From: Gossypium raimondii
Lineage: Eukaryota > Streptophyta > Magnoliopsida > Malvales > Malvaceae
Reading direction: 5' to 3'
Assembly (NCBI RefSeq): GCF_025698545.1
Contig: NC_068565.1
Location: forward strand, 5,704,001-5,768,000
Length of the DNA: 64,000 nt
Of this stretch, positions 12,054 through 24,953 are shown in pieces (the stretch's first letter is position 1; each line of letters begins with the position of its first letter). The notes under the pieces were generated by a model that searched no databases, was not told the DNA's origin, and saw nothing but the letters and a program-made list of their open reading frames with translations. The position numbers and the translations under genes were made by a program.

Positions 12054-12793
12054 AAGTAATAGGTTAAGAGACTGATTTACAATGGGGCTAAGCTCCCCAC
12101 TGAAACTCTAAGATTTTTTTTTCTTGTGGATATTATTCTGTAATTATTACAAGTTCATTAAAGTTTTAATTTTGTCTATGAAATTTGAGTTCGTTTTCTT
12201 AAAGGTGCTTGCTTGTGTCTAACTCATGGCAGTGGCTGGAATAAGTTAGGGTTGATTGAAATTTGTGTTTTCTGTTTTCAACATAGAACATATTTGGTAA
12301 ATAATGTTGTTATGTATTTAAAAAAATAAAAACTTTAACTGCATCAAAATAACATTTTTTAAAAATAAATAAAAAATTGTTATCTAAGTAGTGTTGCATG
12401 TATCAGTTGAACTCTTTAATGGTAATGTGAATGTTATTTTTTAATCCTGAATTTAGTATGAGAGGATATAATTGAAAACAATAATTCAATGATTTTTTAA
12501 TAGTTAATTTAATAATATGATACTTATATCAAAAATAAAATCAAGTTGAAAATTCTAGCTTGATTTAATAGATAAGGTTAGAAAATTTTATTTATTTTAT
12601 TAATGTAATAAGCGATTAAAAATTGTTCATCACCTCCTTCCACGCCCCTTAGGCCCTCACTCACAATTCACAACTGCCTTTTTTCTTCTCTGCGGACTAA
12701 AACACTTCCACGTCTCTCCTTTGCTTTCCCTTCATTTAACAAAAGAAAGAAGCTGAAACCCAGAAAATTTGAGCAGAAAAAAGGGAAAAAAGG
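12054..12793. other. Intergenic region: SHH 3' end and promoter of the RTN4IP1-like gene
   Basis: The first part is presumed 3' UTR. The rest is AT-rich, then a CT-rich leader (12640-12793) before the next start codon. No further gene or terminal repeat is visible. Confidence 0.45.
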
Positions 12794-15700
12794 ATGGCTG
12801 TCTTGAAACTTCAAAGCCTAAAACCCAGACCCATTTCGGAGTTATCAATGAAAGTGGGTTCGATTCGGTGCTACGTAAGCAGCTGCAGGGCGGTGTTGCT
12901 GCCTCGGTTCGGTGGACCTGAGGTGTTGCAGCTCCGACCCGATGTGCCTGTTCCTGATCTTAAGCCCAATGAAGTTCTGGTTCGAGCCCGAGCTGTTTCT
13001 ATCAACCCCCTTGATACCAGAGTAAGTCCCTTTTTTTGGTTGAACTTTTCTTGTTTAATTGAATCGTAAAAGTTTGTTTTATTTGTTTTTTTATTGGATT
13101 GTTCGGTTCCTGGGAAAGTGCGAGAAAATGAAATGAGATGGAAATGAGTTCCTGTTTTGGTTTTTTTTTTCCCCGTCGATTATTGGCTATATGAATCAAT
13201 CTCCTTATGCATGTGAAGGTTTTTAAAAAAAGAAAATTAATTCCTTGTTTAATTTGTTTGAATCTATTTAATTTGCTTAATTCATTTAAATGTTGTTTAA
13301 TTTGCCATAAAAATGTGAAAAAAAAAAAACTAATGTAAAATGTTGGATGGTGCTAGATTTTCTTTTATATAATTTCTTAATGCAAATTTGAGTTGTGGGA
13401 TTTTTGAAACTGTGTAAATTTTATGGACTGATTTCAAAAGTTGCAAAAGGATTGAAATTAAATTAGGAAGAAAAAAAGAACCTTTCAGTTTACATTGCAA
13501 ATCAGGCAGCTAAAATCATTTTGCTTTAATTTTCCGAATATCTCTTTCCGCAGATACGATCGGGCTATGGTCGTTCCATATTCGAGCCGCTTCTACCCCT
13601 CATTTTGGGTCGTGATGTTAGTGGTGAAGTTGCAGCTGTTGGTGCTTCAGTGAAGTCACTGACTGTAGGGCAGGAAGTTTTTGGTGCTCTGCATCCAACT
13701 GCTCTGAGGGGTACATACACAGACTATGCTATTCTTACCGAGGACGAGCTTTCTCCGAAACCAGCTTCATTGACTCATGTGGTAACTTATTCAAACATTT
13801 AGTTATTCTTTTGGTGAAAAACAAATTTATGTTACTTTTGATTGTTTCCAGAAAGAAATAGATTTACTTGTGACTTACGATTACTGGTTGTTCATTCTTA
13901 GCAGCAGTGGATGATAGTACACTCTACTCACATATTATCTATGTAAAAACACTCAGAGGAAAAATTCTGTTATATTGCTACTGCTTTAGTTTACAGCTTT
14001 ATAAAGAGAAAAATAATCATTTTAAAGGAAATAAATCCTAATCCCTAAGAATCAGTAATTGATATCGTAATTTCCTAAGAATCAGTAACTGAGATTAGTT
14101 TCTATTTACAAGAGATCACAACAGATTTCTATCCTTAATTATAGGGATTCCAATACCATCAGATTTCTATCCTTAATTATAGGGATTCCAACACTCCCCC
14201 TCAAGTTGGAGTGTAGATGTTAATCAAACCCAGCTTGCCACTAAGTTCTTCAAACATGTTTCTGTTCAAACTTTTGGTTAACATGTCTGCAACTTGTTGT
14301 CTAGTAGGTAGGTAGATGATGCATACTTCTCCTGAGTGTACTTTTTCTTTTATAAAGTGACGATCTATTTCCACATGTTTGGTCCGATCATGATGCACAG
14401 GATTATGTGCTATGCTGACAGCAGCCTGGTTGTCACAGTACATCTTCATAGGTCTGGTAAAAGGCACTTTTAGTTCTCCCATAAGTCTTTGTATCCAAAC
14501 TCCTTCGCATATACCATGAGATAGTGCTCGATACTCTGCCTCTGCACTGCTGCGTGCTACCACAGATTGTTTTTTGCTCCTCCACGTCACGAGATTACCC
14601 CAAACATAACTACAATAGCCGCTTGTAGCGCCTATCATTAATGTAACTCGCCTGATGCATCGGTGTAGACTTCACGCTTCGGTTGATAGTCTTCTTGAAG
14701 TCTGTGCCTTTACCAGAGTTCCTTTTAGGTATCTTAGTATTCTATATGCACTTCCAGTGCTTCTCCCTGGGCATGCATATCTTGGCTAATAACACTCACA
14801 TCAAGGCTATGTCCGGACGGGTGTGAGATAGGTAGATGAGCCTTCCTACTAGACGTTGATATCTCCCCGTCGATTTCTTCTCCATCCTCATTAGTTCCCA
14901 ATTTGAGGTTAAACTCCATAGGAGTTTTACCGGTTTGTCGCCCATGAAACCAACTTCCGACAAGAGATCAAGAACATATTTCCTTTGGGAAATGAAGATA
15001 CCTTTTTCGACCTTGCTACCTCCATACCAAGAAAATATTTAAGACTCCCCAAGTCTTTAAGTTCAAACTCGTACCAAGAAATTTTTCAATCTCAAAATTT
15101 CGCCGAGTCATTTCTGTTATTATTATATCGTCAACATAAACGATAAGGATGCGAGATTTACCCTCTTCCGAGTGCTTGTAGAACATGGTGTGGTGCCTGT
15201 CCTTGAATGTAATTTCTGCTAGTCATAGCTTTTGCAAATCGGCTGAACCACGCTCGTGGAGATTGTTTCAGCCCATACAAGGACTTCTTCAACTTACACA
15301 CTTGGTCCTTGTTTTCTTCAAACCACGTGGAAATCCATATACACCTCCTCATTTAATTCCCGTTGAGAAAAGCATTTTTACATCCAATTGAGTCAAGTGC
15401 CAATCAAGGTTGGCAGCAAGAGATAGCAGGACCCGAATGGTGTTTAGCTTGGCAACCGGTGCAAACGTCTCGTTGTAGTCGAGACCATAAGTTTGGGTGA
15501 ATCCCTTAGCCACGAGTCGAGCTTTGTATCGGTCAATACTACCATCGGGTTTAAATTTCGTAGTGAAAATCCATTTGCACCCTACGGTTTTTTCCCTTTA
15601 GGCGATCCGAGACTTCCATGTTTCATTGTTTTGAGGGCCTTCATTTCTTCCATCACGGCTTGTCTCCACTCGGTGATTCAAGAGCCTCTTCTATATTTTT

Positions 15701-18700
15701 TGGAATTTTACAGAATCAACATTAGTCACAAAAGCTTTGTAAGACTTAGATAAATTTCCATAGGATACAAACCGAGAAATAGGATGTTGAGTGCGACTCC
15801 TTGTACCCTTTCGAATCGCAATTGGAAGATAGATGGATGGTGACGGAGGTGGGACTTCGCTTGAAGCAGTCCTCGGTTGGAGATGTAATTGGCAATCACA
15901 GACGTTTCAGGAGAACGATTCCGTCGGGAGTAAACTCAGATTTTTGTTTTCCTTGATCAAGTGGTCGTTGTACTTGGTGGAGGTATTGTCATTGGGAAGG
16001 ACGGTGTTAAATTCTTGTCAGATAGGGAAACAACTAAATCTGGGATAGTAGTAGTAGGATCAAAGCGGTATAATGAGGAGAGTATTAAGGTCTCATCTTC
16101 ATTAAAATCTCCCCAAGATGAGATCTTTGCAAAGTATGGTTCATTTTCAAAGAAGGTAACATCTCGAGAGACAAACATCGGCGCAATGTTGGTGAGTAAC
16201 ACTTATAGCCTTTTGTGTAGGGAATATCCAATGAAGATACGGTGTGGGCTCGAGGATCAAGTTTGGATTGATTTGGTTGATGGTTATGGACAAAAGCTTT
16301 ACAAATAGAATATTTTGGCTGGAAGATTAGGGACATGAAATAGAGGGAAGGCCTTTAAAAGAGTATTTAGAGGTGTTTGGAAATTGAGGATCTTTGATGG
16401 CATTCGGTTTATGAGATAGCAGGCAGTAAGGACAGCTTCTCCCCACAAGTATTTTGGAACATTCATAGTGAACATTATGGCTCGAGCCACATCAAGAAGA
16501 TGACGATTTTTCCTCTCAGAGATCCCGTTTTGTTGAGGAGTGTCAGGACAAGAGCTTTGGTGTATAATGCCTTGGTCAGAAAGGTATGGACTTAAGACAG
16601 AGTTGAAGTATTCTCTCCCATTGTCAGTACGGAGGGTATGTATGGTAGAGTTGAATTGGGTTCGAACCATTGAGTGAAAATTTTGGAATACTTTGGGTGT
16701 TTCAGATTTTTCTTTGAGTAGATAGACCCAACAGACCCTAGTATGATCATCAATGAATGTTATAAACCATCTAGCCCCTGTAATATTTTTCACTCGGCTG
16801 GCTCCCCATAGGTCACTATGGATTAACGAAAAAGGTTGGGACTGAATATGTGGTTTTAATGGGTATGGCACACGGGTATGTTTAGATAATTGGCAAATTT
16901 CACACTTCAAGGAATTAATACTTTTATTTCAAATAACAATGGAAGATGTTTTTCAAATACACAAAGTTTGATGTCCTAACCTACGGTGCCATAACATAAT
17001 AGTGTCCTCTTTGCAATGGATAGAGCCAATCCCCTTGTGTAATTGCTTTTTATTCCAAATATATAGTCCATCATCAACTTTAGCAGTGCCAATCATCCTC
17101 CCGATTTACATTCTCAGTATCACACAACCAATTGCGTAAAATTCAGCAAGAACTTTTTCATCCTTAGTAAGTTTACTAATTGAAAGTAAATTACGGACAA
17201 GTTTGGAACTTGTAGGACTTTATCGAGAGAAAATTCTCTGTCATTTGTACTTCTCCTATTCCAACCACGGTGAGTAAGAACCGTCACTATGCGGATTCGG
17301 ATTTGTTATGACAAGGAGTGTAGGTGTGAAACAACGTGGAGTCACCGTCATGTGATCGAGGCGCCGAATCGAGTATCCAAGGAGATTGATTATTAGATTC
17401 AAAAGCAATGTTGAGGCAGACCTTGAGTTGCTAGAGATCCATGAGTAGTGGGAGTACCAAGTATCTTATGGAGAGTCTCAAGTCGTGTTTTGTTAGCGAA
17501 CATCAAGAACATCATCGCAGAGTGGAGGATAACATGGCGTCTTATTATCCTTCTGCTTTTTTCGGGATAGCCATGGAGTTTGAAGCATTTTTCTTTGTAT
17601 GACCAACACGATTGCAAAGTGACTACACCATGGTCTTGTTGATCCGTAATCATTTCCAAAGACGCTTTTTATGGTCGTGGACCTTTGGAGATGAGAGCAG
17701 AGGTTTTGATGGGACGATTAGAAATTGGAGTCATAGGTTTAGGTTCTTTTGAATCTCCCATCATGACAAGACGACGCTTTTCTTCTCTTCTAACTTCTCG
17801 CAAATGCTTCACCGATCGTTGGAAGAGGTGATCTACCTGAATTCGACCACGGACCTCATCTAACTCACGGTTCATCCTCGCTAAAACTCATAAAGACGTT
17901 CATTGTTGAGATGGACCATAAACTGTTGTGTTCTAAGCCTTCACCCCAATCGCCTCATAATACATATCCAGTTCTTGCCACAAAATTTTCAAATTGTTAT
18001 AGTAGTGAGTTACCTCGAGTGTTCCTTGTCGGATGTCCTTTAACTTAAGCTTGATTTCAAATACTTGGGAGGCGTTTCCAAGATCTCGAGTAGTTTTCTT
18101 TGATCGCATCCCACATGTCTTTTGCGCTTTGAAAAAAGATAGGTGCGGCTTATATGGCCTTCCATCGAATTGATTAGCCAAGCCATTACAATTGAATTGT
18201 TGAGTTCCCAAGTGGCATAAGTAGGATCACCATGGTTGGTCGTGGTATTTCTCCATTGATGTACCCTAATTTGCCACGACCACGAATCACCATAAGAACC
18301 GATTGAGACCATTGCAAGAAGTTCTTCCCATTTAGCCGATGATTGGTGATTATAAGGGAGGAATTAATTTCACCTTGAGTGATTCCCGATTGATATTCGA
18401 GTTATTTGTGATGTCTCGCCAGAGAAATTCTCATTGATATCACCCATTGGAAGACTAAACCACGAAATTTTAGTAAGGGAATTTAGAGAAAAAGAGGATC
18501 GAGTGAATCCTATAGCTCGATACCATGTAAAAACACTCGGAGGAAAAATTCGTTATATTGCTACCGCTTTAGTTTACAGCTTTATAAAGAGAAAATAATC
18601 ATTTTAAAGGAAATAAATCCTAATCCCTAAGAATCGAGAATTGATATCGTAATTTCCTAAGAATCAAGAATCGAGATTAGTTTCTATTTACAAGAGATCA

Positions 18701-20817
18701 CAACAGATTTCTATCCTTAATTATAGGGATTCCAATACCATCAGATTTCTATCCTTAATTATAGGGATTCCAACAATCTACTCTGTTTTTTCTACTGTTC
18801 CAACTAACCTTTTCATCATCATTGATTCTAATTCGTGGTTCTCTAATAATCGCACAGCATGGATCTGAGAATTATTTTTGGGTGTTGTAGGAAGCAAGTG
18901 CCATTCCATTTGCTGCATTGACTGCATGGCGTGCCTTAAAATGTACTGCAAGGATAACTGAAGGGTATGTTTCTTTCACTGGAATGGCCATCATTTTCAG
19001 CAATGTTTTCGTGTATTTCCTGATTTCAACAAATTGTTGTTAAATATTATGGCTTGTTAATAGTGTCTTACCATTGATAAGTTGTTTGCCTGTGTTCATG
19101 GAAATTTATGATCATCTTTGAGGTTCATAGGTTTGTCATTGTAGATCAGAGAGTTTGAAGGGCATTGACTATATTGGCTAGTAGCAATCCGAAATTTGTA
19201 TTATTGTGATGCTCGTTATATTTGGCTTGAACTTATTTTGTTTCATTTTGTTTATCTTTGGATAGTTGTCCAAAGATGAATCTCTATATATGCATTTCAA
19301 ATTAAAGTAAATATATAATGATATTGATGAAGTATGCCATCTCATTTCCATGCCGCCTCTAACAAACTTATTTTTGGTTGAGAGTATAACAATACAATCT
19401 GCCAACTGAATTTTGCAACTAAATTTTCTGGGGAACTGTTGCAAATTATCCTCCCATGATCAAATTCTCATTCAACAGGCAAAGGCTGTTAGTAATAGGT
19501 GGCGGAGGTGCAGTAGGTTTTTCTGCCATTCAGATCGCGGTTGCTGCAGGGTGCCATGTTACAACTACTTGTGGAAATCAAAGTATAAGTCGATTAATTG
19601 CAGCAGGTGCTGAGCAGGCTGTTGATTACACTTCCGAGGTGGTCAAGTGATAATTAACGATTTATTATTTTGATATTGATAGCTGTTAGGAATGCTTACT
19701 AATTGACACTGCCTTATATTGATTACTGATTTGAGCTTTAACGAGATGCTTATTTCAGGATATTGAGTCAGTAATTAAGGAAAAATTCGATGCTGTCCTA
19801 GACACCATTGGTGTGCCAGAGACAGAAAGAATAGGCATCAATCTTTTGAATAGGGGTGGGCACTATATGACACTTCAGGTAAGAGGTGTAATCTTGTAAT
19901 GCTTGTCATCTTAAAAGGGTACTTCCTTCTCTTTTCTTCAAATCCCTTTCCTGTTCAACGTTATCGGTACATGCATAACAAGAGTCATGGCCCGGTGCAA
20001 ACCCTTAAGAATTTATACCAGCTTTGCTAGCTGGAAATTTTGGTAGGTGCTTTTATGGATGCTGTGATGTAATTATCAAATGTCTAGTCGTCTATTACTC
20101 TATCATTGTAGGGAGAGGCAGCAGCACTGAGCGACAGGTATGGACTACCGATTGGGCTTCCTGCAGCTACAGCTGTTTTATTCAAGAAAAGGATTCAATG
20201 CAAATTTTCTCACGGAATAGGTACATAGTTTATTTGCCATCTTACTCTCGATAAACATGTTTTTAGAAAAGAAAACTGTTTCTCAAGTTAAGATCTATAT
20301 GAGAGAGGATCTAAGAAGAAATAATATTAGCATATGTGAAAATTTTTCAAAATTTTCAGTTTGTTGCTATCTTGTTAGCAAGTTCCCATTTTGTTGATTT
20401 TGCATATTCCTTATGTATGTCTTACCGGTAACAGAAACATGGCTCTGCTGTCTGAAAAAAGACATTAACATGTGTGTTGCCTTATGCATCTTCCGGTGCA
20501 TTTTGCCATTTTAATCTCGTAGTTTGAAGATTTCAATTCATCCTTGCCATGAAATGCTGCATTTCTGACGATAGATTCATATCCCGTAATGTTAATGATC
20601 TGCTGCTGAATCTTTCGACCATTCGGTGTTTGCAGAATATTCATGGATATACATGAGGGCGGACTCGGAAGGTTTACATGAGATACGCAGATTATCGGAA
20701 GCCGGGAAGCTGAGTATACCGGTGGAGAAAACATTTTCAATAACACAAGTAAGAGAGGCTCATGAAGCTAAGGACAAGAAACAAATCCTTGGTAAAGTAG
20801 TGCTGGAACTTGACTAA
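12794..20817 (+). CDS. RTN4IP1: RTN4IP1-like / zinc-less quinone oxidoreductase (MDR superfamily), probably mitochondrial
   Basis: Seven exons: 12794-13021, 13554-13781, 18891-18964, 19479-19638, 19759-19878, 20112-20220 and 20636-20817, giving 366 residues, all in phase. The N-terminus is Ser/Arg-rich and lacks acids until about residue 15, consistent with an organelle-targeting peptide. The GroES-like half has [30 protein letters not shown] and [14 protein letters not shown]. The NAD(P)H-binding half has [20 protein letters not shown] (nucleotide-binding glycines about 184-190) and DAVLDTIG. The catalytic zinc ligands of alcohol dehydrogenases are absent, as expected for quinone-oxidoreductase types. 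The animal homologue RTN4IP1 is a mitochondrial NADPH oxidoreductase in coenzyme Q synthesis; the plant role is inferred. Intron 2 is 5.1 kb because a copia element occupies 13942-18775. Confidence 0.9.
13942..14193 (-). repeat. 3' LTR of the copia element (252 bp)
   Basis: It is about 96% identical to the 5' LTR: two single-base gaps and about nine substitutions in 252 bp by eye. Inside it the block TTTCTATCCTTAATTATAGG and its flanks occur twice in tandem, in both LTRs, so the duplication predates insertion. Confidence 0.93.
14201..14638 (-). pseudogene. copia RNase H domain
   Basis: An open stretch of 145 codons with [57 protein letters not shown] and VADMLTKSL. This is the RNase H module that ends copia polyproteins, with the conserved acidic residues of DNQAA and AEAEYRA visible. 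It is the best-preserved part of the element. Confidence 0.93.
14734..15570 (-). pseudogene. copia reverse transcriptase, frameshifted
   Basis: Read on the minus strand: [20 protein letters not shown] (about 15530-15450), [18 protein letters not shown], then LIVYVDDII near 15150-15124 carrying the catalytic YVDD, and EFNLKLGT near 14915. The pieces lie in different frames, so the enzyme is not made intact. Confidence 0.9.
16299..17373 (-). pseudogene. copia protease end and integrase, frameshifted
   Basis: The open stretch 16910-16299 gives [41 protein letters not shown] and [20 protein letters not shown]. These are the integrase zinc site end and the D,D(35)E core: Asp in HSDLWG, Asp in RTDNG, Glu in SERKNR. 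Near 17373-17351 the aspartic protease signature survives only as a frameshifted trace of the usual D-S-G-A-S-D-H-M string. Confidence 0.88.
17399..18330 (-). pseudogene. copia gag, frameshifted
   Basis: Minus-strand pieces read [22 protein letters not shown] and [20 protein letters not shown], typical of plant copia gag (retrotran_gag). Further on, [15 protein letters not shown] is the zinc-knuckle trace. At least two compensating frameshifts occur between 18150 and 18100. Confidence 0.88.
18526..18775 (-). repeat. 5' LTR of the copia element (250 bp)
   Basis: Pairs with 13942-14193. Most differences from the other LTR fall at CAG or CTG triplets (for example CTCAGAGG to CTCGGAGG, TTCTGTT to TTCGTT, ACTGC to ACCGC). 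The primer-binding sequence beside it reads TGGTATCGAGC instead of the usual TGGTATCAGAGC. Confidence 0.93.
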
Positions 20818-23554
20818 AGTAAGTTTTACAACATCACAAATAACTTGGAATTTTTTTCTTCTAAATGTTCCTTTCAACATAAATTTGATAGAATATATGA
20901 TGCTGAGGACGTTGTATATAATGTTGGAATTCTTCAGGTATTAGCCTTCAGTGTCCTGTCGGAATCTGTAAATACTTTGAGCATCAACGTTTTTGTTTCG
21001 TTTTTCTTCCTTCATTTTACTGAAAATGTTATACAGTTGAACACTTTGAATCAGAAAAATGGAATTCATTTAAAATTTGGAGCTTTGTTGAAGCATGTAA
21101 AATTGCTTGTGTTGACAACTAGGGACTAGGACTGTCGAGCCATGGAACCTAGTGGTCATCAGCCATGGGGATCCAGTCTAATCACATATAGGCCTAAGAA
21201 GCCCAAGCCATGTCTCCTAAGGAATCTAACTAGCCATCTGATGGTAGTGGTCCAAGCTTGAACCACCTTATCATGAGGCATGTCACCATATTTGATTTTA
21301 TTAAATCAGTTTCTTTTAAAATATAAATATGTAAATAATGGTACAATTTCATTGTCTCCAACTCTCCATAAAATTAAGTACGAATACCAATTTCTTAATA
21401 CAAAAAGTAAATTATATCATCTTGATGATAATTAACAAATCAATCTTGATTATATCATTGGGAGCAATTAACGATATACTTTTAACCCAACAATAATTAT
21501 GTGGTTACCACATAACCTTTGGTAATTAATCACAAACTCAAATCTCAAAGCTTCAAACACCTCAACTCTAATGCCAACAATGCTTTTAAGCTTTCTCTCT
21601 TTATGGTAGTGATATGATATATGCAATTTTGTTTTCCAGTGCATAGGCGTAAGGGTCCTCACATCTATCGAAATGTCATGATTTTGGATCAAAATCCCAA
21701 ATTCTGAAATATCAGTATCACCCAATTTATTTAAGGGCTTTGATTTAATTAAAGTAGGAATCTTAGTGACCTTTTCTTTAACTTTCAATACATGTCTTGC
21801 CTTCTTCTTTGGTCAAAAACCCTGCACTCCTTTTTAAGAAAAACCCTTCCCTCGTTATTTCCTCACTTCGAAGTGTTCTCTTTTTTTAATACATAATCCT
21901 TGTTAGCTTTGCTAAAATCACTTATGGGGTATCCCAACTGGCTAAACTTTGTAAAGGAGGGTCAATGTTGAGGTGGCAAGTGAGGATTGGCTCAATGGTT
22001 AGAAAACTAGGGTGGTCCTTTCCACACCAAATGGAAGCTTGTACATGTTCATTTAAAAAAAAAAACTCACGCGCTGTTTAAGTGCGATTCTCAATGTAAT
22101 GCTAGCGTGGGTCTGTCCTGCCTTTACTGCCAAACGACAACCAGGTCTTTGCCTCTTTGATTCTTTCAACTGCTCATGGTTTTCTTTTTCCTACCCACAA
22201 CTTTCAATTTTCTTTTGGCCTTTGCCTTTTGTGCACGCGCTCCCCAACTACTCTTTAAGTGATATGAATGTGATGAAACTTGCAACTCTTTATATGTGGA
22301 CAAAGCATGTTTGAAAATTTGGACATTGCAGGGAGGGACAACAAGATTGGGTTTTATGATTATGATTTCTTAAGTATGAAATTTTGGTTATTGAAATGTC
22401 CTTTTATATGTTTATTGACATTACGATAAAACATATTTGTTACGAGATAATTCCTCGATTATGTGTAAGGTGAGCTCCTCTTGTGACCAAAGCTTAACTT
22501 GTGCTTTGAAAAGTGGATTGTTTATCACATACAAGAGACCATATGAATGCTTTTAGTACAAGTATATTGTGTAGGGTTAAAAGACAGGTTATGCACAAAC
22601 AACATAAAAGGCGAGTGGGTAAATATATAGTAAAAGAATAATTAATGAAAACAAAAAATATTGGGAAGTCATTTTCACCCCCCCGCCCTCTCTCTCTCCA
22701 AGTCATAGGCCACGTGCACATCTGCTCATTTTAACAGTTTATATTATTATATGTTTATTTCATATCTTAAAAATTCTATTCTATCATGATATGATATTAT
22801 TTTTTATATTTTCACCTCCTCCATCTCTCCTCCATGTGCATAAAAAAAAAAAGCACCCATTTTTTGCCCCCACATATTTTCTAGTATTGCCACCTTGTTT
22901 TAACTCCACACCAGAAAACGGCTATTTCCATTGATAAAAAAAAGGGTTAAATTTTGTTAAGAGTCCCTGTACTTTTAATATGATAACAGTTGAATCCATT
23001 AAGTTAAGTTCTGCTGTTTACAATCTGATGCAACAAATATATATTCATGTGTAACGTTATGTCAATTTGGTATTTTTTATATTGCAGATTAGAAAATTAA
23101 TTAATGGATTAACAAATACTATTTGCGTCAAAACTAAAATTTTAAAGTTTAAACAAGAAAGTGATTTAGAATGATTTAATTAAAAAATATAGAGTAAACC
23201 ACGCATAGTACAAGACTACTAATAGAATTCAACCAAACTAACTTTATTGCTATTGTTTGAGTTAAAATTAATAGCAATAAAGTATAGGGATTAAAATTGA
23301 TCAAAATAAAATAGATGATTAAATCCATAACTTTTGCAAAATAGAAGGATTGATAACAAAATTTAAGAGAAAAAGAATAGATGGGCACAGCACACGGATG
23401 GTGTTTGATATTTCCAAGACACTCTTCTTTCTTTTTCCATGCCAACGTTTTTCTATCTTTCTGTCGATCCTCGACTGGTTGCTATTGTCTGCCATTTTAT
23501 TACATGATCTGCCCATGTTTATTTTTATACATGTATGTATATAGTGCATTTGAT
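20818..23554. other. Intergenic region, no gene recognised
   Basis: It holds the 3' flank of the RTN4IP1-like gene, then AT-rich DNA. An open stretch on the minus strand at 21788-21468 has no family features I know. Around 22945-23345 there are motifs of a common low-copy repeat (AGAGTCCCTGTACTTTT near the left and TATAGGGATTAAAATTGATC near 23283), probably an old MITE, but no target duplication was found. Confidence 0.4.
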
Positions 23555-24953
23555 AGGGTTTTTTACTAAAATATGGTAAAAAAAAAAATTGTACTGAAAT
23601 AGGATGTCAAAAAAATTATTTACGAAAATGAGTTATTTTTTTCATTGGTGTCTATTTCAGAGGCGCTAATAAATAAAAAACTATTAATTTTTTTTCTTTT
23701 TTTAATGACGCCTATTAGATAGGCGCCAATGAATATTTTATATTAATTTTTTTATAAAATATAATTAAAAATTTTTCCGAGTCAATATATGACTCGTATA
23801 ATACATAGTAGTGGCGCCTATATCAGAGGCGACAATGGTGGTGCCTATCTGAGAGGGGCCATTAGTGGTACCATGTTGAGATGCGCCAATGGTCTTATTT
23901 TATATAAAAATGTGTTTCAAAAAATCAATAAATATTGTTAAATAAATACAAAATCAAATAAAATTACATTGTATAAAAGTTACATTATATAAAAATTAAA
24001 TGAGTTAACAACAACTATATGATTAAAAAAGGAAGTTATAATTAAACTTTTAATAAAATGATTTTTAATTTTTTATAAACTTATATGTTAAACTCACCAA
24101 ATACTAAACTAAACACAACAATTTATAGCTTAATCCTAAATTACTAATAAATTAATTTTTAAATAATTACAAACACAAAAATTTATAACATAATCCTAAA
24201 TTACTAAAAATTAATTATAAAATAATTACAATATTCATACAAAATTACAATATTCATACAAAAATTACAATATTCATACAAAATACTAATCCAAAACTAT
24301 AAATAAAAATTAATTATAAAATAATTACAATATTCATACAAAATACTAATAAAAACTATAAATACAAAATTTATTATAAAATAATTACAATATTCATACA
24401 AAATTACAATATTCATACAAAATACTAATCAAAACTATAAATACAAAATTAATTATAAAATATTTACAATATTCATACAAAAAATTACAATATTCATACA
24501 AAATACTAATCCAAAACTATAAATACAAAATTTATTATGAAATAATTACAATATTCATACAAAATACTAATAAAAAACTATAAATACAAAATTAATTATA
24601 AAATAATTACAATATTCATACAAAAAATTACAATATTCATACAAAATTATCCATTGTCGCCTCCCTATGAGGCACTTTTAATGACGCCTCCCTATGAGGC
24701 ACAATTAGTGGCGCCACCCGACCCATTTTCCCCTTTGACCTATTGACCGTATTTTGACCCGTATTTTTATTTAATTTTTTTAAAAAATAAAAAATAATAT
24801 TTTATTCAAAAAAAGAAAAAAATTATTAGTTTTTTATTCATTGGCGCCTCTGAGATAGGCACCAATGAAAAAAGTAACCTATTTTCATAAATAATTTTTC
24901 TGACATCATATTTCAGTACAAATTTTTTTTTACCCTATTTTAGTAAAAAACCC
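23555..24953. mobile_element. Non-autonomous Mutator-like element (1.4 kb) with about 140-bp terminal inverted repeats
   Basis: The left arm (23555-23695) starts GGGTTTTTTACTAAAATA, and the right arm (24816-24953) is its reverse complement ending TATTTTAGTAAAAAACCC. Both arms carry CATTGGYGYCTATYTCAGAG near their inner end. A perfect 9-bp direct repeat GCATTTGAT flanks the element (23546-23554 and 24954-24962), the usual target duplication of Mutator-like elements. There is no transposase; the interior holds several GGCGCC-rich short motifs and a tandem array. Related ends are seen near 55140-55210. Confidence 0.9.
24206..24647 (+). repeat. Nested tandem array inside the Mutator-like element
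   Basis: The 18-19 bp motif ATTACAATATTCATACAAA recurs many times. It alternates with a longer unit containing ACTAATAAAAACTATAAATAC and AAATTAATTATAAAATA, so a higher-order unit of roughly 60-80 bp is repeated about six times with small changes. No coding capacity. Confidence 0.88.

Larger units (their letters stand above)
13942..18775 (-). mobile_element. Ty1/copia LTR retrotransposon (4834 bp), decayed, in intron 2 of the RTN4IP1-like gene
   Basis: Two LTRs (13942-14193 and 18526-18775), both TGTAAAAACAC...ATTCCAACA as read on the plus strand, are flanked by the perfect 5-bp duplication ATCTA (13937-13941 and 18776-18780). The coding strand is minus: primer-binding sequence TGGTATCGAGC directly follows the 5' LTR, and the polypurine tract GAGGGGGAG precedes the 3' LTR. 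The order gag, protease, integrase, reverse transcriptase, RNase H is the copia order. Frameshifts break the polyprotein, so it should be unable to move by itself. It is antisense to the host gene. Confidence 0.95.

Noticed and set aside
12054-12793. Possible read-through or operon-like link between the SHH and RTN4IP1-like genes
   Set aside because: They are separate nuclear genes with their own leaders and 3' flanks; same-strand order alone is not evidence of joint function.
15961-16308. Plus-strand open frame of 115 codons in the copia element
   Set aside because: It is antisense to the connection between integrase and reverse transcriptase and has no protein similarity I can recognise.
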